Shown here: in pieces, positions 14,463 through 25,940 of the stretch
How the letters are laid out: every line of letters starts with the position of its first letter
Position numbering within the stretch: the stretch's first letter is position 1
Assembly: GCF_958450345.1 (NCBI RefSeq)
Contig: NC_088780.1
Coordinates: forward strand, 92,206,226 to 92,270,225
Direction: 5' to 3'
Source of the DNA: Calliphora vicina
Lineage: Eukaryota > Arthropoda > Insecta > Diptera > Calliphoridae
DNA length: 64,000 bases
Made by a program: the position numbers and the translations under genes
Notes under the pieces: generated by a model
What the model saw: the letters and a program-made list of their open reading frames with translations, nothing else
Databases searched by the model: none
Told to the model about the DNA's origin: nothing

Positions 14463-14699
14463 CACTAATCAAATGTTAGTTCAGAAGAAAGTGCTATTGA
14501 AAGTGACTATAATTGTGATATTGAAAAGATTGACGAAAGTAATGTTGAGGATGAAATTGTTACGTTGAAACAAATGGACAGTATGAACTTAAAGTTTATA
14601 TAAATGATGTTATTAATGCTGACTTTAGACAATACGACATTACGTATGACTTGAAGAAAAGAAAAACCTATTCTGTTATTCGAATAATATGTTACCCTA

Positions 14700-15388
14700 A
14701 TACATACAAACAAACAAATAACGCAGTGTTATTATTGTTTAAAATAAATGCAAATAATACAATAAAAACACAGAAAAAATTAGAGTCTGATAAATAGCAG
14801 TGGATTATAAATTAGAGAATATAAGCTTAAAACCCATGGAACAGCTATCTATTTTAGTGTAAAATTTAAGGACTTATGTTCAATTATGGACCCATCATCC
14901 CGACTTTATGAGCACTTAAAGGATTTTAGATATATATATATATATACTGATTGCAGAATCTATATACATATATGTATATAGATTCTGCAATCAGTTCTGG
15001 GCTGATCTCCACAGAATTCGATAGATTAACTTCTGATGAAGGTATACTTTAAATGTTCAAGTCTTCCTTATATCGTTTATTTGTTTCGCTGTTCATTTTG
15101 ACCGAACTACAATTTGTTGGACTGAGGATAAGTTTTGGCTGGAAAGTGTGTATAAGTTTTTTCTTACACACTCTTTAATGAGCATATAAATTGTATATAA
15201 TCAGACAATTGTTCTGCGGTTCTAAATGATAGAGCGTTCCAGATATGATTGTGTTGCATGATGAAAAGTTTGCCGAGTCACATTTGTGTTATCTGATAGA
15301 ATCAGATAGTGAGCCTAATTGTTCACCAGTCGTCACAGGTGTTGAGCTTAAAGACCTCAACAGAAGTTATACATATTCATTAGGGCGA
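14700..15388. other. Intergenic DNA around the palindrome
   Basis: Apart from the 50-bp palindrome, only a faint DINE-like patch (ATGTTCAATTATGGACCCAT near 14876) is seen. No genes. Confidence 0.5.
14946..14995. repeat. 50-bp perfect palindrome
   Basis: The 25-base arm starting ACTGATTGCAGAATC is followed with no spacer by its exact inverse complement ending TCTGCAATCAGT. A (TA)n run lies immediately to the left. It could be a cruciform-forming foldback or the centre of a small inverted duplication. Confidence 0.95.
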
Positions 15389-16477
15389 GTCGATTTGTAG
15401 GGACTCAAAAAAATCGCCCAAGTGACAAGGAAAATCGTATTGTAGGGATCAAAATAAAAAACTTTGCCCAAGGAACCATCCTCATAAATGAATTCTGATG
15501 TTCCTTATTTGGAGAGTTTGGCACGTACGCCATTTTCTACTTGTTGAATACTCCACTACTTAAGCACGCTAAAACTATTCGTGTTAATCATTTCGCTCAT
15601 GACTAATTATGGACCGATCGTAACAAAATTTGGTGACATGAATTTTGTATATATAAAACTTATTTGGAGCGCAATTTGTGGAGATACATTTATAAATTAA
15701 ACATTTATGACCGATAAAGTCAAATTTCGGAAGGACATTTGTATGGGGGCTAGGTATAATGGACCGATTTCAGCCAGTTTCAATAGGCTTGGTCCTTGGG
15801 CCAAACAAATAATGTCTACCAAATTTGATCGAAATATCTTCAAAATTGCGACCTGTACTTTGCGCACAAGGTTTACATGGACAGCCAGCCAGCCAACCAG
15901 ACGGACGGACGGACATCGTTTAATCGACTCAGAACGTGATTCTAAGTCGATCGGTATACTTTAAGATGGGTGTTAGACTAATATTTTTGGTCGTTACAAA
16001 CATCTGCACAAACGCATAATACCCTCCCCACTATTGTGGTGTAGGGTATAAAAATAAAGCTAAGCTGATTTTCATAGACGTATGATTAATATTATTTATT
16101 ACCTACATCACATTTATATTTATCATACGCTCTATAAACAAAATTTATACACAATACATCATGAAATGTACATAATGTTAAGTGCCAAAAATGGTGATTT
16201 TTTTTAAATTTTGGTATGGCGACCCCCAGCGGTGTTCCAGGGAGTGAACTAATAGCATGGGTGTGTCGGCCATCCAAAGTTAGTGGGGGTCGGTCATACA
16301 TTTATACTCAATTGTGGCACTTTAAATGGGTCAAAGTTGGATTTTTCAAAATTTGACCTTTGGGTCCAAATAAGGAACATCAAAATTCATTTTAGAAGTA
16401 TGGTTCCTTGGGCAAAGTTTCTTATTTTGATCCCTAGAGTATGATTTTTCTTGTCACTTGGGCGATTTTTAAATCGA
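15389..16477. mobile_element. Foldback element with ~115-bp inverted arms, DINE copy inside
   Basis: The segment 15389-15513 (motifs AAAATCGCCCAAGTGAC, AACTTTGCCCAAGGAACCAT, TGTTCCTTATTTGG) recurs inverted at 16365-16477 with moderate divergence. The start GGCGAGTCGATTT resembles the terminus of the foldback at 19102 (GGCTGGGTCGATTT), so both probably belong to one MITE superfamily. The DNA between the arms holds a DINE-like copy (15597-16050), so the original element was shorter. Confidence 0.55.
15597..16050 (-). mobile_element. DINE-1/mini-me-like element, truncated
   Basis: It shares CTAATTATGGACCGATCGTA, the CAGCCAGCCAGCCAACCAGA and GGACGGACGGACATCG run (the GTCY core on the minus strand), TCTAAGTCGATCGGTATACT and the end ATACCCTCCCC...GTGTAGGGTATAAAA with the copy at 26772-27495. 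The terminal-hairpin end is missing on the left. Confidence 0.65.
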
Positions 16478-16751
16478 CCACCCCCCAAAATTCATAATCA
16501 TAGATTTGTCTGACATCACTATTTAAGTGTTCACAACTGTATTGTATATAAATAAATAGAAAGCATGATGTGAATAAAACAGCATAAGTAAATGGCATCA
16601 GATTATAAATGAAAAAAAAAACAATCACAAACTACAAGAAAAATATAAAAAATAAAAATATAATAGAAATCATCAGCAGAATGGCTGAGAAAAGTGAAAT
16701 GAAAATGTTTGTTGTATGTGCCACTACCAGGAATGAAATAAAGAATAAATA

Positions 16752-17000
16752 AGCAAGAGTGTTATATTCGGATTTGCCGAATATTATATACCCTCCACCA
16801 ATATAATACATGCACCGATTGTTGTGCGTTTTGTATAAAATCATTTATCTGGTGGACACCAACATTTTAAAGAGACTTTCATGATTTTAGGAAGTGGAAG
16901 ATATATGGGGAAGTGGAAGTTATCTCCAATTGATAATTTTGTGTTGTCTGTTTTCATAAAACCTATTTTCGCTGACTTTTATATGAATAAAGGTGTTTTA
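16752..17000 (-). mobile_element. DINE-like terminal fragment
   Basis: CAAGAGTGTTATATTCGG, a hairpin (ATTCGG/GCCGAAT) and ATACCCTCCACC match, inverted, the 3' end of the 40-kb copy (GGTGGAGGGTAT, ATTCGGC/GCCGAAT hairpin, TACTCTTACTTG). The body beyond about 17000 is not recognisable. Confidence 0.5.
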
Positions 17001-17878
17001 TATGTATTTATTTAAAGTAAATATCAAAACATTTTAGAAAAATATCAGATTTTACTCCATAACACAGTGGATTATATAAGGTGTATGCATCTCATAATTG
17101 ATTTTTACAAATGATCGAAATGAACCATAAATCAAGCTGTATAGAAAAGCTAAGATGGCAGAAATAATAGTTATTATGTCAACAGAAGTATTCGAAAATT
17201 GCAACAGAACACACTACTTTCGACTTTAAAGATTTGGGGAGTTAAAATTATACCATATTCAAGAGCGTATTTTTAATATCTATAATTATTTTTTTTAGAA
17301 CTGTTACACCTTTTTGCAAGGTGTATATTGTCCAGAATCTATCTTTGTAATGAGTTTTGCATATATTGTTAGCAGATTTGAAATTTATTCATTTTAAATA
17401 TATAATGTTTTTTGGCTTACCAACGCAACTTTGACTAGGATTTTAACTATTTGCGCCGTTTGCCGCCGATCTAGTTTTAACATAGAATTAAAGTTCAACC
17501 TATTATCTAAAAGATATATTAAAATTAGCTGCCTTTTGGTGCCTATAAACAAATGGTATGCAAAAATGATAAGCAACTCAGAAATTTAAAAAAAAAAAAA
17601 ATATAAACTTTTTTTGATTTTAGTTGCTTTTCATAGCTTATTTTGCAATTTTATACCTATAAAGTAAATTTAGTTCTTAACAAAACAGTGTTTTAAGTTT
17701 TTTAACCGGATAAAAATTGTAGAAGTTTTTCATTAACACTTTTTGTAATACTTTCTCCCTCAGCTCATATAAAAAAAAAACAAAAAGTTAAGTATAAACA
17801 AATTTTTTGTACAATTTTTAATTTACAACTTAAATTTTTTCGAACTTTTTTCGAAAAAGTTTAATAACTTTTGCAAAT
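17001..17878. other. Intergenic AT-rich DNA, no gene seen
   Basis: Many A and T runs; no open frame with a recognised motif. Confidence 0.6.
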
Positions 17879-17879
17879 A

Positions 17880-18645
17880 TTTTTTTTTTTAACTTTTTAT
17901 TTATTTATTGAATCTGCCTATATCATTAGGCCTAACAATAAGTGATTAAATCTTATAACTAAAATTAAAACTAATTACTCTCTAAAGAGAGCATTGCTTG
18001 ATGCATGGACCTCATCTTAGCGGGGTGGTAGATCTCCTCTACAAATCCTTGATCTGGTTTGGCTCTGTGCGAGAAGCCGAGCAAGCGGATTTGGATGAGA
18101 TTGCAGTTTCAGTATATATTTATCGCGGACTTTCTTAAACTCATGCTTGACTAGTGGCACCTCCAAGTCCTTGTAGATGTTTTCATTTCTTATGTACCAT
18201 GGTGCACCCGTCATGGTCCTAAGAATTTTCGACTGAGCCATCTGTATAAGCTCAATACTGGAATTACTGGCCGTTCCCCACAATTGGATTCCATAAGGCC
18301 AAATTGGTTTTAAAATGATTTTATACAGGGTGAATTTATAGTCCAGGCTTAACTTTGATTGGTCACTTATTAACCAGTGAAGGCTAGATGCTTTTAACTT
18401 CATGTCTCTTGGTTTCTATATGACAGCACCAAGTAAGTCTTCTATCTAAGTGAATACCAAGGTGTGTAACATAATAGGACTGAGGTATATTAACATTGTT
18501 AAGTGTGACAGGTGGACAGCATCCCCTCCTCAGTGTGAACGTAACATGTTTGCTTTTTAACTCATTTACACGTATTCTCCATTTGTTTAACCATGTTTCC
18601 ACACATCTTAAGTAGCCATCTAGTATACTAGATGTTATATATGGG
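17880..18645 (-). pseudogene. Jockey-type LINE, 5'-truncated, RT C-terminal region and 3' UTR
   Basis: The minus strand encodes the end of a jockey-group ORF2: LNKWRIRVNELKS and THLGIHLDRRLTW in one frame (from about 18640), then LKPIWPYGIQLWGTA and SKILRTMTGAPWYIRNEN in another (to 18017). A frameshift near 18395 separates them. The WYIRNENIYKDL region is typical of jockey. A 3' UTR with TCATTAGGCCTAACAATAAG and a T-run (poly-A on the minus strand) at 17880-17890 complete the 3' end. The same family recurs at 61859-62352. The RT catalytic core is absent, so it is dead. Confidence 0.75.
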
Positions 18646-18790
18646 TTTTCATTAGAGATGCCAAACGGGGAATCCCGTTCCCGAAAATCCCATGGTTTTA
18701 AAAAATCCCTAAATCCCGGAGCCCGGAATTTTTTAATTTTTATTCCTGGGGTTTTCGGGATTTTCCAAACTCCGTTTTTCATAAATAAAT
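18646..18790. mobile_element. Possible hAT terminal fragment with CCCGG-rich subterminal repeats
   Basis: GC-rich islands (AATCCCGTTCCCGAAAATCC, AATCCCGGAGCCCGG, GGGGTTTTCGGGATTTTCC) in AT-rich DNA resemble in style the subterminal repeats of the hAT at 9589-10914. No terminal pair or target duplication is seen, so this is a weak call. Confidence 0.3.
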
Positions 18791-19101
18791 AGGAGAAATT
18801 GTAATTTTTGTATACATTTTTCATTCATTTTGACATTCTACATGCCCAAATATCTCAAAGTGATGTTCAGTAAAGTAGTTAAGCTCAACTCCTGCTAGAA
18901 TATAGTTAATAAAGGAAAACGGTATTTTTGGTTTTCCTTGAGTGGGGCTCTCAATTCTTCACCTTATTTTGTAAGTTGTCTAATATAACTCAATTTAAAT
19001 CCTCTTCAAATGAAATAGATTTTATCTCAGATGAGGAACTCGAACAAAATTAAAATATTTTGATTCCTAAAATGCTAAAAGATAAGGTACTGCTTTTACC
19101 A

Positions 19102-19374
19102 GTATGTACATTAGGCTGGGTCGATTTGTATGTACGATCAAAAAGTAAAAAATCGTATAGCAGAAACGTAATCTACGGAAAATTCTAAAGTCTAAAATAA
19201 AATCCTATCTTGCGCATTCAAAAAAAAAAATAAATACTGAAATATCATTGAATAAAAGACGAAATACGCAAGATAGGATTTGATTTTAGACCTATGGTTT
19301 TTATGGTTTCTGTAGAATGCGTTTCTGCTATACGATTTTTCTTGAAAAAAATCGACCCAGCCTAATGTACATAC
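19102..19374. mobile_element. Foldback MITE with 26-bp perfect inverted repeats
   Basis: GTATGTACATTAGGCTGGGT at 19102 onward is mirrored by ACCCAGCCTAATGTACATAC ending at 19374, 26 bp perfect in all. Less perfect pairing continues inward (AAAATCGTATAGCAGAAACG against CGTTTCTGCTATACGATTTT; ATCCTATCTTGCG against CGCAAGATAGGAT), so most of the 273 bp can fold back on itself. A hAT element is inserted at its right edge. Confidence 0.8.
19367..19374. repeat. 8-bp target duplication (GTACATAC), left
   Basis: Identical to 20754-20761; flanks the hAT element. It lies inside the right inverted repeat of the foldback MITE, so the hAT arrived later. Confidence 0.85.
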
Positions 19375-20753
19375 TAGGGTATTCGAATTATTCGATTTTT
19401 CTTTTGTTCGAATAAAACGAATAATTCGAATAAGAGATTTTAGCTTGTTCGAATAATTCGATCACACGCTTAAAATTAATCGAATTATTCGAATAATTTA
19501 AATTTTTTTAAAAAAGTAACGAATGAAGTTTTGATGTCGTTTTTTAAATATTTTATTGTTAAAGAAAAACAAAAAATAACGTTAAAGTTAACAATTTAAG
19601 TATTGATAATGTTAAAAAAACTTTCGAAAACAAAGTCCATCATTAAATTTTCAACAGAAATATTCTGATTAGATTAACTCCCGAACAATCTACAAAACAA
19701 TTGACTAGTTTCCGTTTTGGAGCTATGCTTTAAAAAATTAAAATACAATATAAAAGTATTAAGAACTTTTTTATGTCGTTCATTTATTCGGGTTTTAAAT
19801 TGAGTAACTAATTCTTTAGTAAATTAATTATTCACTATTTCAAAATTATTTATAACAAATTGTATTATACATCAAGCTCTATCAACGTTGCCGAATATTT
19901 GCTTAATAAAGTGGTCTTGGGGAATTACACAATAAAGGGAATCTATCCAAAGTTTGATGTCATTGTCAGTGATCGTGGCTAATTTGAAGTCAGGCAGTGC
20001 ATGATTGACGCATTTACAAATACGCAAAAAGTTTATTACCATGTTAGACGAAGATGTTCAACGATGTTCAAAATCATGTATAAGACGAACTCCATGATTT
20101 TCTTGCAACAAAACGTTAGTTTGCAATATTTGTGTTTATCATTCGATTTATTAAATATTTTGCAACACTTAAGTACGCGGTTAATAACATTACTTATATA
20201 TATATATTTTAAGAGCACGGCCTTCATCTATTTCAATGTAGTCATTATATGTCGTCCTCAATATCAATTTCCACGACCGTTTCAAAATCACATTCAACTC
20301 CACTTTAATCTAAGTTAAAATTTTGATTATTAATTTAGATTCTTCTAATATTTCGCCAGCTAAATAACAAATATTTTATTCCGTACCTTTTATTTTCATT
20401 GGTTCAAGTCCTAAGTCAAAAATTTTTAAAGATTTGTTTCTAGAATTGTAACTTCTTGCAGTATTATTTATATATTTATAGAAGGAGCTATCGGAACACT
20501 CATCTACAGTGATTCAAAGTACCTTAGTCTTTAGTTATTTGTCGAATTTCAGAAACAATACAATTTTTGTGAGTCGTTATTACTTATTTAAATTTAAATA
20601 TATATGAACATTTATTCGTTTTATTCGATTATTCTACATAAAATTGTTCGAATTATTCGTTATTAGAAAATGGCCATTTTTAAATTGTTCGAATAATTAT
20701 TCGTAAGAAATTATTCGATTAATCGAACGATCATTAGTCGAATGAATACCCTA
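19375..20753 (-). mobile_element. hAT-family transposon (TTCGAATAATTCG family), both ends present
   Basis: Termini TAGGGTATTCGAATTATTCG and, at the right, AATGAATACCCTA, flanked by the 8-bp GTACATAC duplication. Subterminal regions are full of TTCGAATAA/TTATTCGAA motifs, which probably bind transposase. The interior carries minus-strand transposase remnants. At 1379 bp and with many stops it is non-autonomous. Relatives: 24165-24918 and 13086-14699. Confidence 0.85.
19872..20034 (-). pseudogene. Transposase fragment in hAT element
   Basis: The minus strand gives an open stretch of about 54 codons with VNHALPDFKLATITDND and LYCVIPQDHFIKQIFGN. The second copy of the element (around 24700-24840) encodes almost the same peptide with a few changes, which supports former coding. 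I do not recognise the exact domain; its place inside an 8-bp-TSD element makes a hAT transposase the natural reading. Confidence 0.5.
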
Positions 20754-20761
20754 GTACATAC
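20754..20761. repeat. 8-bp target duplication (GTACATAC), right
   Basis: Matches 19367-19374. Confidence 0.85.
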
Positions 20762-20829
20762 TTTATAGTTACTTCTTCTTATATAATGTACTCATGCAAG
20801 TATTTAATGCTTTTTACACCCATTAACAT

Positions 20830-20930
20830 GAAGTCTAGTTATGCCTTAACTAATAGTTATACTGTCGGTTAAAAATATTTTTGTATGAAAACTGTCAGTA
20901 TAACTATTAGTTAAAACATAACCAGACTTC
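20830..20930. mobile_element. Short foldback MITE with 41-bp arms
   Basis: The arm 20830-20870 (with TTAACTAATAGTTATACTG) pairs with 20890-20930 (with CAGTATAACTATTAGTTAA), about 36 of 41 positions complementary, around a 19-bp loop. Target duplication not resolved. Confidence 0.65.
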
Positions 20931-21018
20931 GTGTTACTTTGGGTTGGCGTCTAATAAAAATTAATTGCTAAATAAAAAATGTTCTTTCAATTGTAAAGAC
21001 ATAATTATGAACGTTTCG

Positions 21019-21240
21019 CCATACTTTGTCGAAGGCTTGAGCGACATCCAAAAATATTTCTGAACAATATTTCTTTAATTCAAAGGATTTTCTTGTCTCT
21101 CCGGATATACGATTAACTTGTTCGATTGTTCCGTGGCGTTCCCGGAAACCAAATTGATGAACTGGGATTATATTTTTCTCATTTAAAAATGGTGTGATTT
21201 TCTTTTGGAACACTTTTTCGAACAGTTTCGATTTTGCAAA
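21019..21240 (-). pseudogene. Jockey-group reverse transcriptase fragment (finger/palm)
   Basis: The minus-strand frame contains KLFEKVFQKKITPFLNE, VHQFGFRERHGTIEQVNRI and EIFLDVAQAFDKVW, the conserved RT block with the first catalytic-site region (FLDVxxAFDKVW) of jockey-type LINEs. Only about 74 codons are preserved; the flanks are AT-rich noncoding DNA. This covers a part of the RT different from the pieces at 13.6 and 18.0 kb. Confidence 0.7.
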
Positions 21241-21599
21241 TATAAACCGCTTTTTGCAAGTGATGTCTCGTTTTTTTCTACATAAAATTGTCTTAAGACA
21301 CTGTGCAAAAAAATAGGGTTTCATAGAAAAAAATTAAAATAACTATTGTTAAATTTGAAAAATAACGAAAAAATTAAAAAATGCGAAAATTTGTATAAAA
21401 ATTTCATGAAATATGCAGACATTTATGAAAGATTAATTCGATGCCTCTCCATAATTGTTTATCATTTTGAAATCGGTTTAAAAATATGTGAGTCTTTTAT
21501 ACAAAAACTCAAAAAAAAAAAAATTAATTATTTTGTAGTTGTAACCGTTCATAACTTTATTTTTAATAATTCGATTTTTATGATTAAAAATACCTATTA

Positions 21600-21951
21600 A
21601 AGCTCAAGGTCTCACCTATTCCACAAAAAAAATCTTATAAAAATCGTCATCCAGTCAAATGTTACAGATATTTGATCCGAAAATGACCAAAATTTTCCAC
21701 TGTGCATAACTCTGATTTTTGATCGAATTGGAGCATTTAAAAAAAAAACTTTTCTGATCAACAAAGAATATTTGAGAACAATTTCATTTCCCTAAGACCT
21801 TCCGTCTAGGCCCCATTCTGGCTTTAACAGACAGACGACTTAGAATCTTATGAAGGTCCATAATATATATACCTTTTGCTTCTACAACCGATATGTTACA
21901 AACTGAATGACAAACTCAATATTACCCCATCTTTTTGCTGGTGGGTATAAA
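21600..21951 (-). mobile_element. Possible DINE/mini-me-like fragment
   Basis: CAGACAGACGACTTAGAATC (inverse of the AAGTCG-GTCTGTCTG core) and the end GGTGGGTATAAAAA resemble the DINE family ends. The body is diverged. Confidence 0.35.
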
Positions 21952-24156
21952 AACATTAGTACTTAATACTTGTATACAATATAAATTGTTCCAACAAGTA
22001 TTCTTGTGTACTCACATTTCCCCAACATTTTTTTCTATTTATTTCATGATTTCAGTGAGTTTAGTTGATTTTTTTATACGGCTCTGATCATCCATTGATT
22101 GTTGAGAATTCTTAGTTGCATCCTTGTACTTCAAATGGGAGTTACATTAGTATCTTAGTTGAATTTGAATGTATGTTTGAAGTCGTATTCTATGTGCCAT
22201 TAGAAATACGAGCACAAGTACTTGCCATTCAGTTTTAGTGGATTTTTTTTTTGTTTGTTAAAGTTGCTAAGAAAAAATTGTTAAAAAGTCATCATTGTTG
22301 TTATTTTTCCGTCTGCTTTTGTTTCTTTATTTGACCCTCCTTGCTGTTTGTATCTGTCTCTAGAAGTTGCATTATTTATTTAAATTGTTTAACGTTTTTT
22401 TTTTTGTTTTTTAGTATTTTATTTTATATTTTGTATATTCTTCTATTCAATTTGACCATTAACATATTCTTTCGTTTTGTTTCAATTTGAGTTTGTGCTT
22501 TCAATTTGTTTTCTTTGGTAATTGTTGTCATTTTGTTGTTCGTTTTAACTGGCTTAAGGATTATTGCAGCGGTAAGAACAACAACTATTAAACGCCCAAG
22601 TATTGATTTTATTTTAAAGACTTTAGTTTTTATATTTGTTGTGATTTATACAACTAAAATAAAAACGATTGTAAATAGATGAGATATTCAGATCATGGTA
22701 GACAAATAAATAAAAATATTTTGAGGCACCGTTTTTTTGAGCACATTAGTGCGGTTTTTATAAACAAAAAGTAGTACTTCAGCATGTAAAATCCATTGGG
22801 GTGAATTACTTTGGTGAGGATGCCGCAAATTGTTTAATTGTATATTTTAAGCTACTTTAAGTGAGCAAATTTTTGACAACTCTATTATAATAAATTACTC
22901 CTACTTACGTTAGTTTGAGAATTAAAATCAAAATATTTAATCTTCAATATTACATGCATTCAAAAATTTTAATCGCGATATGCGTATTTACAGAGATGGC
23001 TGACACAACTTTTCCACAGTATTTTATAGTTATCTGAGACCATTTTTGCTAATAAAAATTGATGGAACAAAAGTGAAAAATTTTTGCATTTCAATATTTG
23101 CATGGGACAACAAAATCAATTCACGCAGGAAACCACTATATTTTAAATAACACTATGGATGATGTGCCTCAATGAAAATGTATTTTAAAAATGTATGCTA
23201 ATTCATTCAATTTTATATATGGGCAATTCCATGTCATTTGGAATAGATTTTGCAAAATTAAGAGTATCTGGATAATATTTTTTTCTTTATGTTCCATTCA
23301 GAGGGTACTATATTTAGCAATATCTCGAACTTTATTATTGTAGAAATTTAATCTCTGGGATATCAGAAACAATGTTTGTTCTACCACATTTTATTTCTTA
23401 ATTTTTTGAAAAGATACCGCTATTTTTATATTACCCCCAAAAATCACGTTTTTGATCCTTAAGACAAACAAATTTGGCTTGAAAATGTTCCGCAACTTTA
23501 TCCAGGATTGGGTCTACATTATTTCTGAATGTAATTACATCGAAAAAATCTAAATAAGAGGTACTTTTTTAAAATTTATAAGAAAAATGTCATTATGGTG
23601 GTAATGACATTTTTCTGCAACAATTGGTGAAACAGATAAAATTGATAATTTCAAAACCTTTCAATAGAGGTATCTGTGACGAAATTCTGACAAAAAAACA
23701 AATAATCTGTTTTTCTTTATAATTAAGTTTATTAATATCGAACAACTTTATTCAACGTTATTGAATTTTATAAATTTGTCGCAAATAATTTAAATAGCTA
23801 TTTCTTCAATCTTTCGAAAAAAATTAAAAATAAAAAATATTTGACTTTTTTTTTGCAAAATCAAAAACTTTTTTTTAAAAAAAGCAATCAAACTAAGAGC
23901 AATAGGTAATATGTAACATGAATGAGAAAAAACACCTATTTTGCCAAAATGTAAAATTTTTACCGTCTCTAACTCCGAGAATTCTTGACCGATCCTGTTG
24001 AAAAATTGCGTCTAAACTTATATCCAATAGGACTAATCGTGGTGCATTTTCATTCCAATCGGAAGACATCGGTTTTAAAAATTTGTACACTTCACATGAA
24101 ATCCCCTAATACACTAGACCGTGCCTCAAAAAAAAATAATCACCGTACACCCCTTA
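21952..24156. other. Intergenic DNA, no gene seen
   Basis: A 2.2-kb AT-rich stretch with T-rich low-complexity tracts (22250-22560). No repeat termini, RNA gene or plausible coding frame recognised. Confidence 0.6.
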
Positions 24157-24164
24157 ATATAGAG
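24157..24164. repeat. 8-bp target duplication (ATATAGAG), left
   Basis: Identical to 24919-24926, flanking the second hAT copy. Confidence 0.7.
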
Positions 24165-24918
24165 TATGGTATTCGAATTATTCGATTTTTCTCTTGTTCG
24201 AATAAAACAAATAATTCGAGTAAGAGATTTTAATTTGTTCGAATAATCACACGTTTAAAATTAATCGAATTAATCGAATAATTAAATTTTTTTTAAAACA
24301 GTAAAGAATGAAGTTTTGATGTCGGTTTTTTAATATTTTATTGTTAAAGAAAAACTAAAAATAATGTTAAAGTTAAAGTTAACAATCCAATTATTGATAA
24401 TGTTAAAAAACATTCGAAAACAAAGTCCATCATTAAATTTTCAACAGAAATATTCTGATCAGATTAACTCCCGAACAATCTACAAAACAATTGACAGCAG
24501 ACCCTTTAGCTTCCTGTTTTGTGGCTATGCTTTAAATAATTTGAGCTGATCCTGTGTTCAAATACAATATAAACGTATTAAGAACTTTTTTATGTCGTTC
24601 ATTAATTCTGGTTTTAAATTGAGTAAATAATTCTTTAGTAAATTTATTTACTATTTCTAAATTATTTATCACAGATTGTGTTAAACATCAAGCTCTATCA
24701 ACGTTGCCAAATATTTGCTTAATAAAGTGGTCTTGAGGAATTACACAATAAAGGGAATCTGTCCAAAGTTTTATATCATTGTCAGTGAATGTGGCTAATT
24801 TGAAGTCAGGCAGTGCATGATTGACGCATTTACAAATACGTAAAAATTGTATTACCATGTTAGACAAAGATTTGTTTTTAGAATTGTAACTTCTTGCAGT
24901 ATAACGATTATTAGTCGA
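24165..24918 (-). mobile_element. hAT-family transposon, second copy, internally deleted and missing its right tip
   Basis: The left end TATGGTATTCGAATTATTCG matches the terminus at 19375 with two differences, and the interior (CTCCCGAACAATCTACAAAA, CAGTGCATGATTGACGCATT) follows that copy closely. It is 754 bp against 1379, with an internal deletion between about 24870 and 24905. The right side stops at ATTAGTCGA, without the ~12-bp terminal repeat, right against the 8-bp duplication. Confidence 0.75.
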
Positions 24919-24926
24919 ATATAGAG
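24919..24926. repeat. 8-bp target duplication (ATATAGAG), right
   Basis: Matches 24157-24164. Confidence 0.7.
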
Positions 24927-25940
24927 TATTTCTGCAAGGCAGTTACTAAAAAAAATTTTATTTTTAAAATTTTTCGTTATATTTTTTTTAATTTTCAGTC
25001 GGATCTTAATGTATTATATATCAATGTTTTAGTCTCGAGAAGGCTAACGTTTTTCTCGTAGGTTAGCAAAAGTTTAACAATTTCTTGCGTGCTTTAATTT
25101 GCTGACATTACGGTGATGCATTAGGTTATTAGGAACAGAGATTTGGTGGATAAATACTAGAACGAGATACTTAAGGTCAATGACCCTTAGAGCCTTTTAA
25201 AGCTTTTTCAATTGATATGTTCTATTCACGTTGCTACATCAAGCTGGCTTTAAATGGCACAAAAACGGATGAAGGGTTTTGCTCAAACTTTGCGCACTAC
25301 AATACAATGCTTAGTTTCTGAGCTATTTATAGCGAAATGTCAAAAAAACTAAGAATTTTTAATTTTTGCAGTTTTTTTTAGATTTTTTCAATTTATGTCC
25401 GAACAAAACATTCTATCATCAAGCTAGATCGAGTAATTTTTGCATAAAAGCCTTTTTTGCATAAAAGTTTTGATTTTTCCATTTTCACATAATTCTTCCA
25501 GGCATTTTTTTTCAGTGTACTGATAATTTTTTTTATTTTAAAGTTCCCACAAGTTCCTTATGGAAGAGTAAACACCAATACATTTAAAGAAAAACTACTT
25601 TTTATTCAACATTTTTTGTTGTTAAAACCAAATTCATACAAAGAAAAAAGAAAAAAAAACTCACTTTCAAAACACACATTTTTAAAATATCATACGATAA
25701 ACAAAATCTACATTGATGATCGCAGTCGTCAATGTTTTGCTTTGAAGAACGACAAAAAAAATAATAAGACAAATTTGTTTGTGTATTTTGTATTGCTAGT
25801 GCTGAGTGCTCTAGTGAGTATACAAAACTCACAGCCTATAGCTAAGAGCATTTACAAAAAACAAAAGAGCACCAAGAGTATAGGGCTTGGGCATGACTGT
25901 TTTAAACGAAAGATTTGTATTCCAACGAATTATCCCAAAA
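24927..25940. other. Intergenic DNA, no gene seen
   Basis: AT-rich; the frame at 25616-25996 runs without break into the neighbouring MITE and has no domain. Confidence 0.55.

Larger units (their letters stand above)
13086..14699 (+). mobile_element. Degenerate hAT element (third copy of the TTCGAATAATTCG family), interrupted by a LINE
   Basis: The left 165 bp (13086-13255) match the inverse complement of the right end of the intact copy at 19375-20753: an eroded terminus, then runs of ATTCGAATAA and AATCGAATAAAACGAATAAA. The right end (14681-14699) resembles the other terminus (ATTCGAATAA, then ACCCTA). An acidic peptide from 14475-14560 resembles the one encoded on the minus strand near 20240-20285 of the intact copy. 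A non-LTR fragment lies inside. No matching 8-bp duplication is left. Confidence 0.5.

Noticed and set aside
13086..14699. 8-bp target duplication around the third hAT copy
   Set aside because: Flanking octamers do not match; the copy is too eroded or its ends are misplaced.
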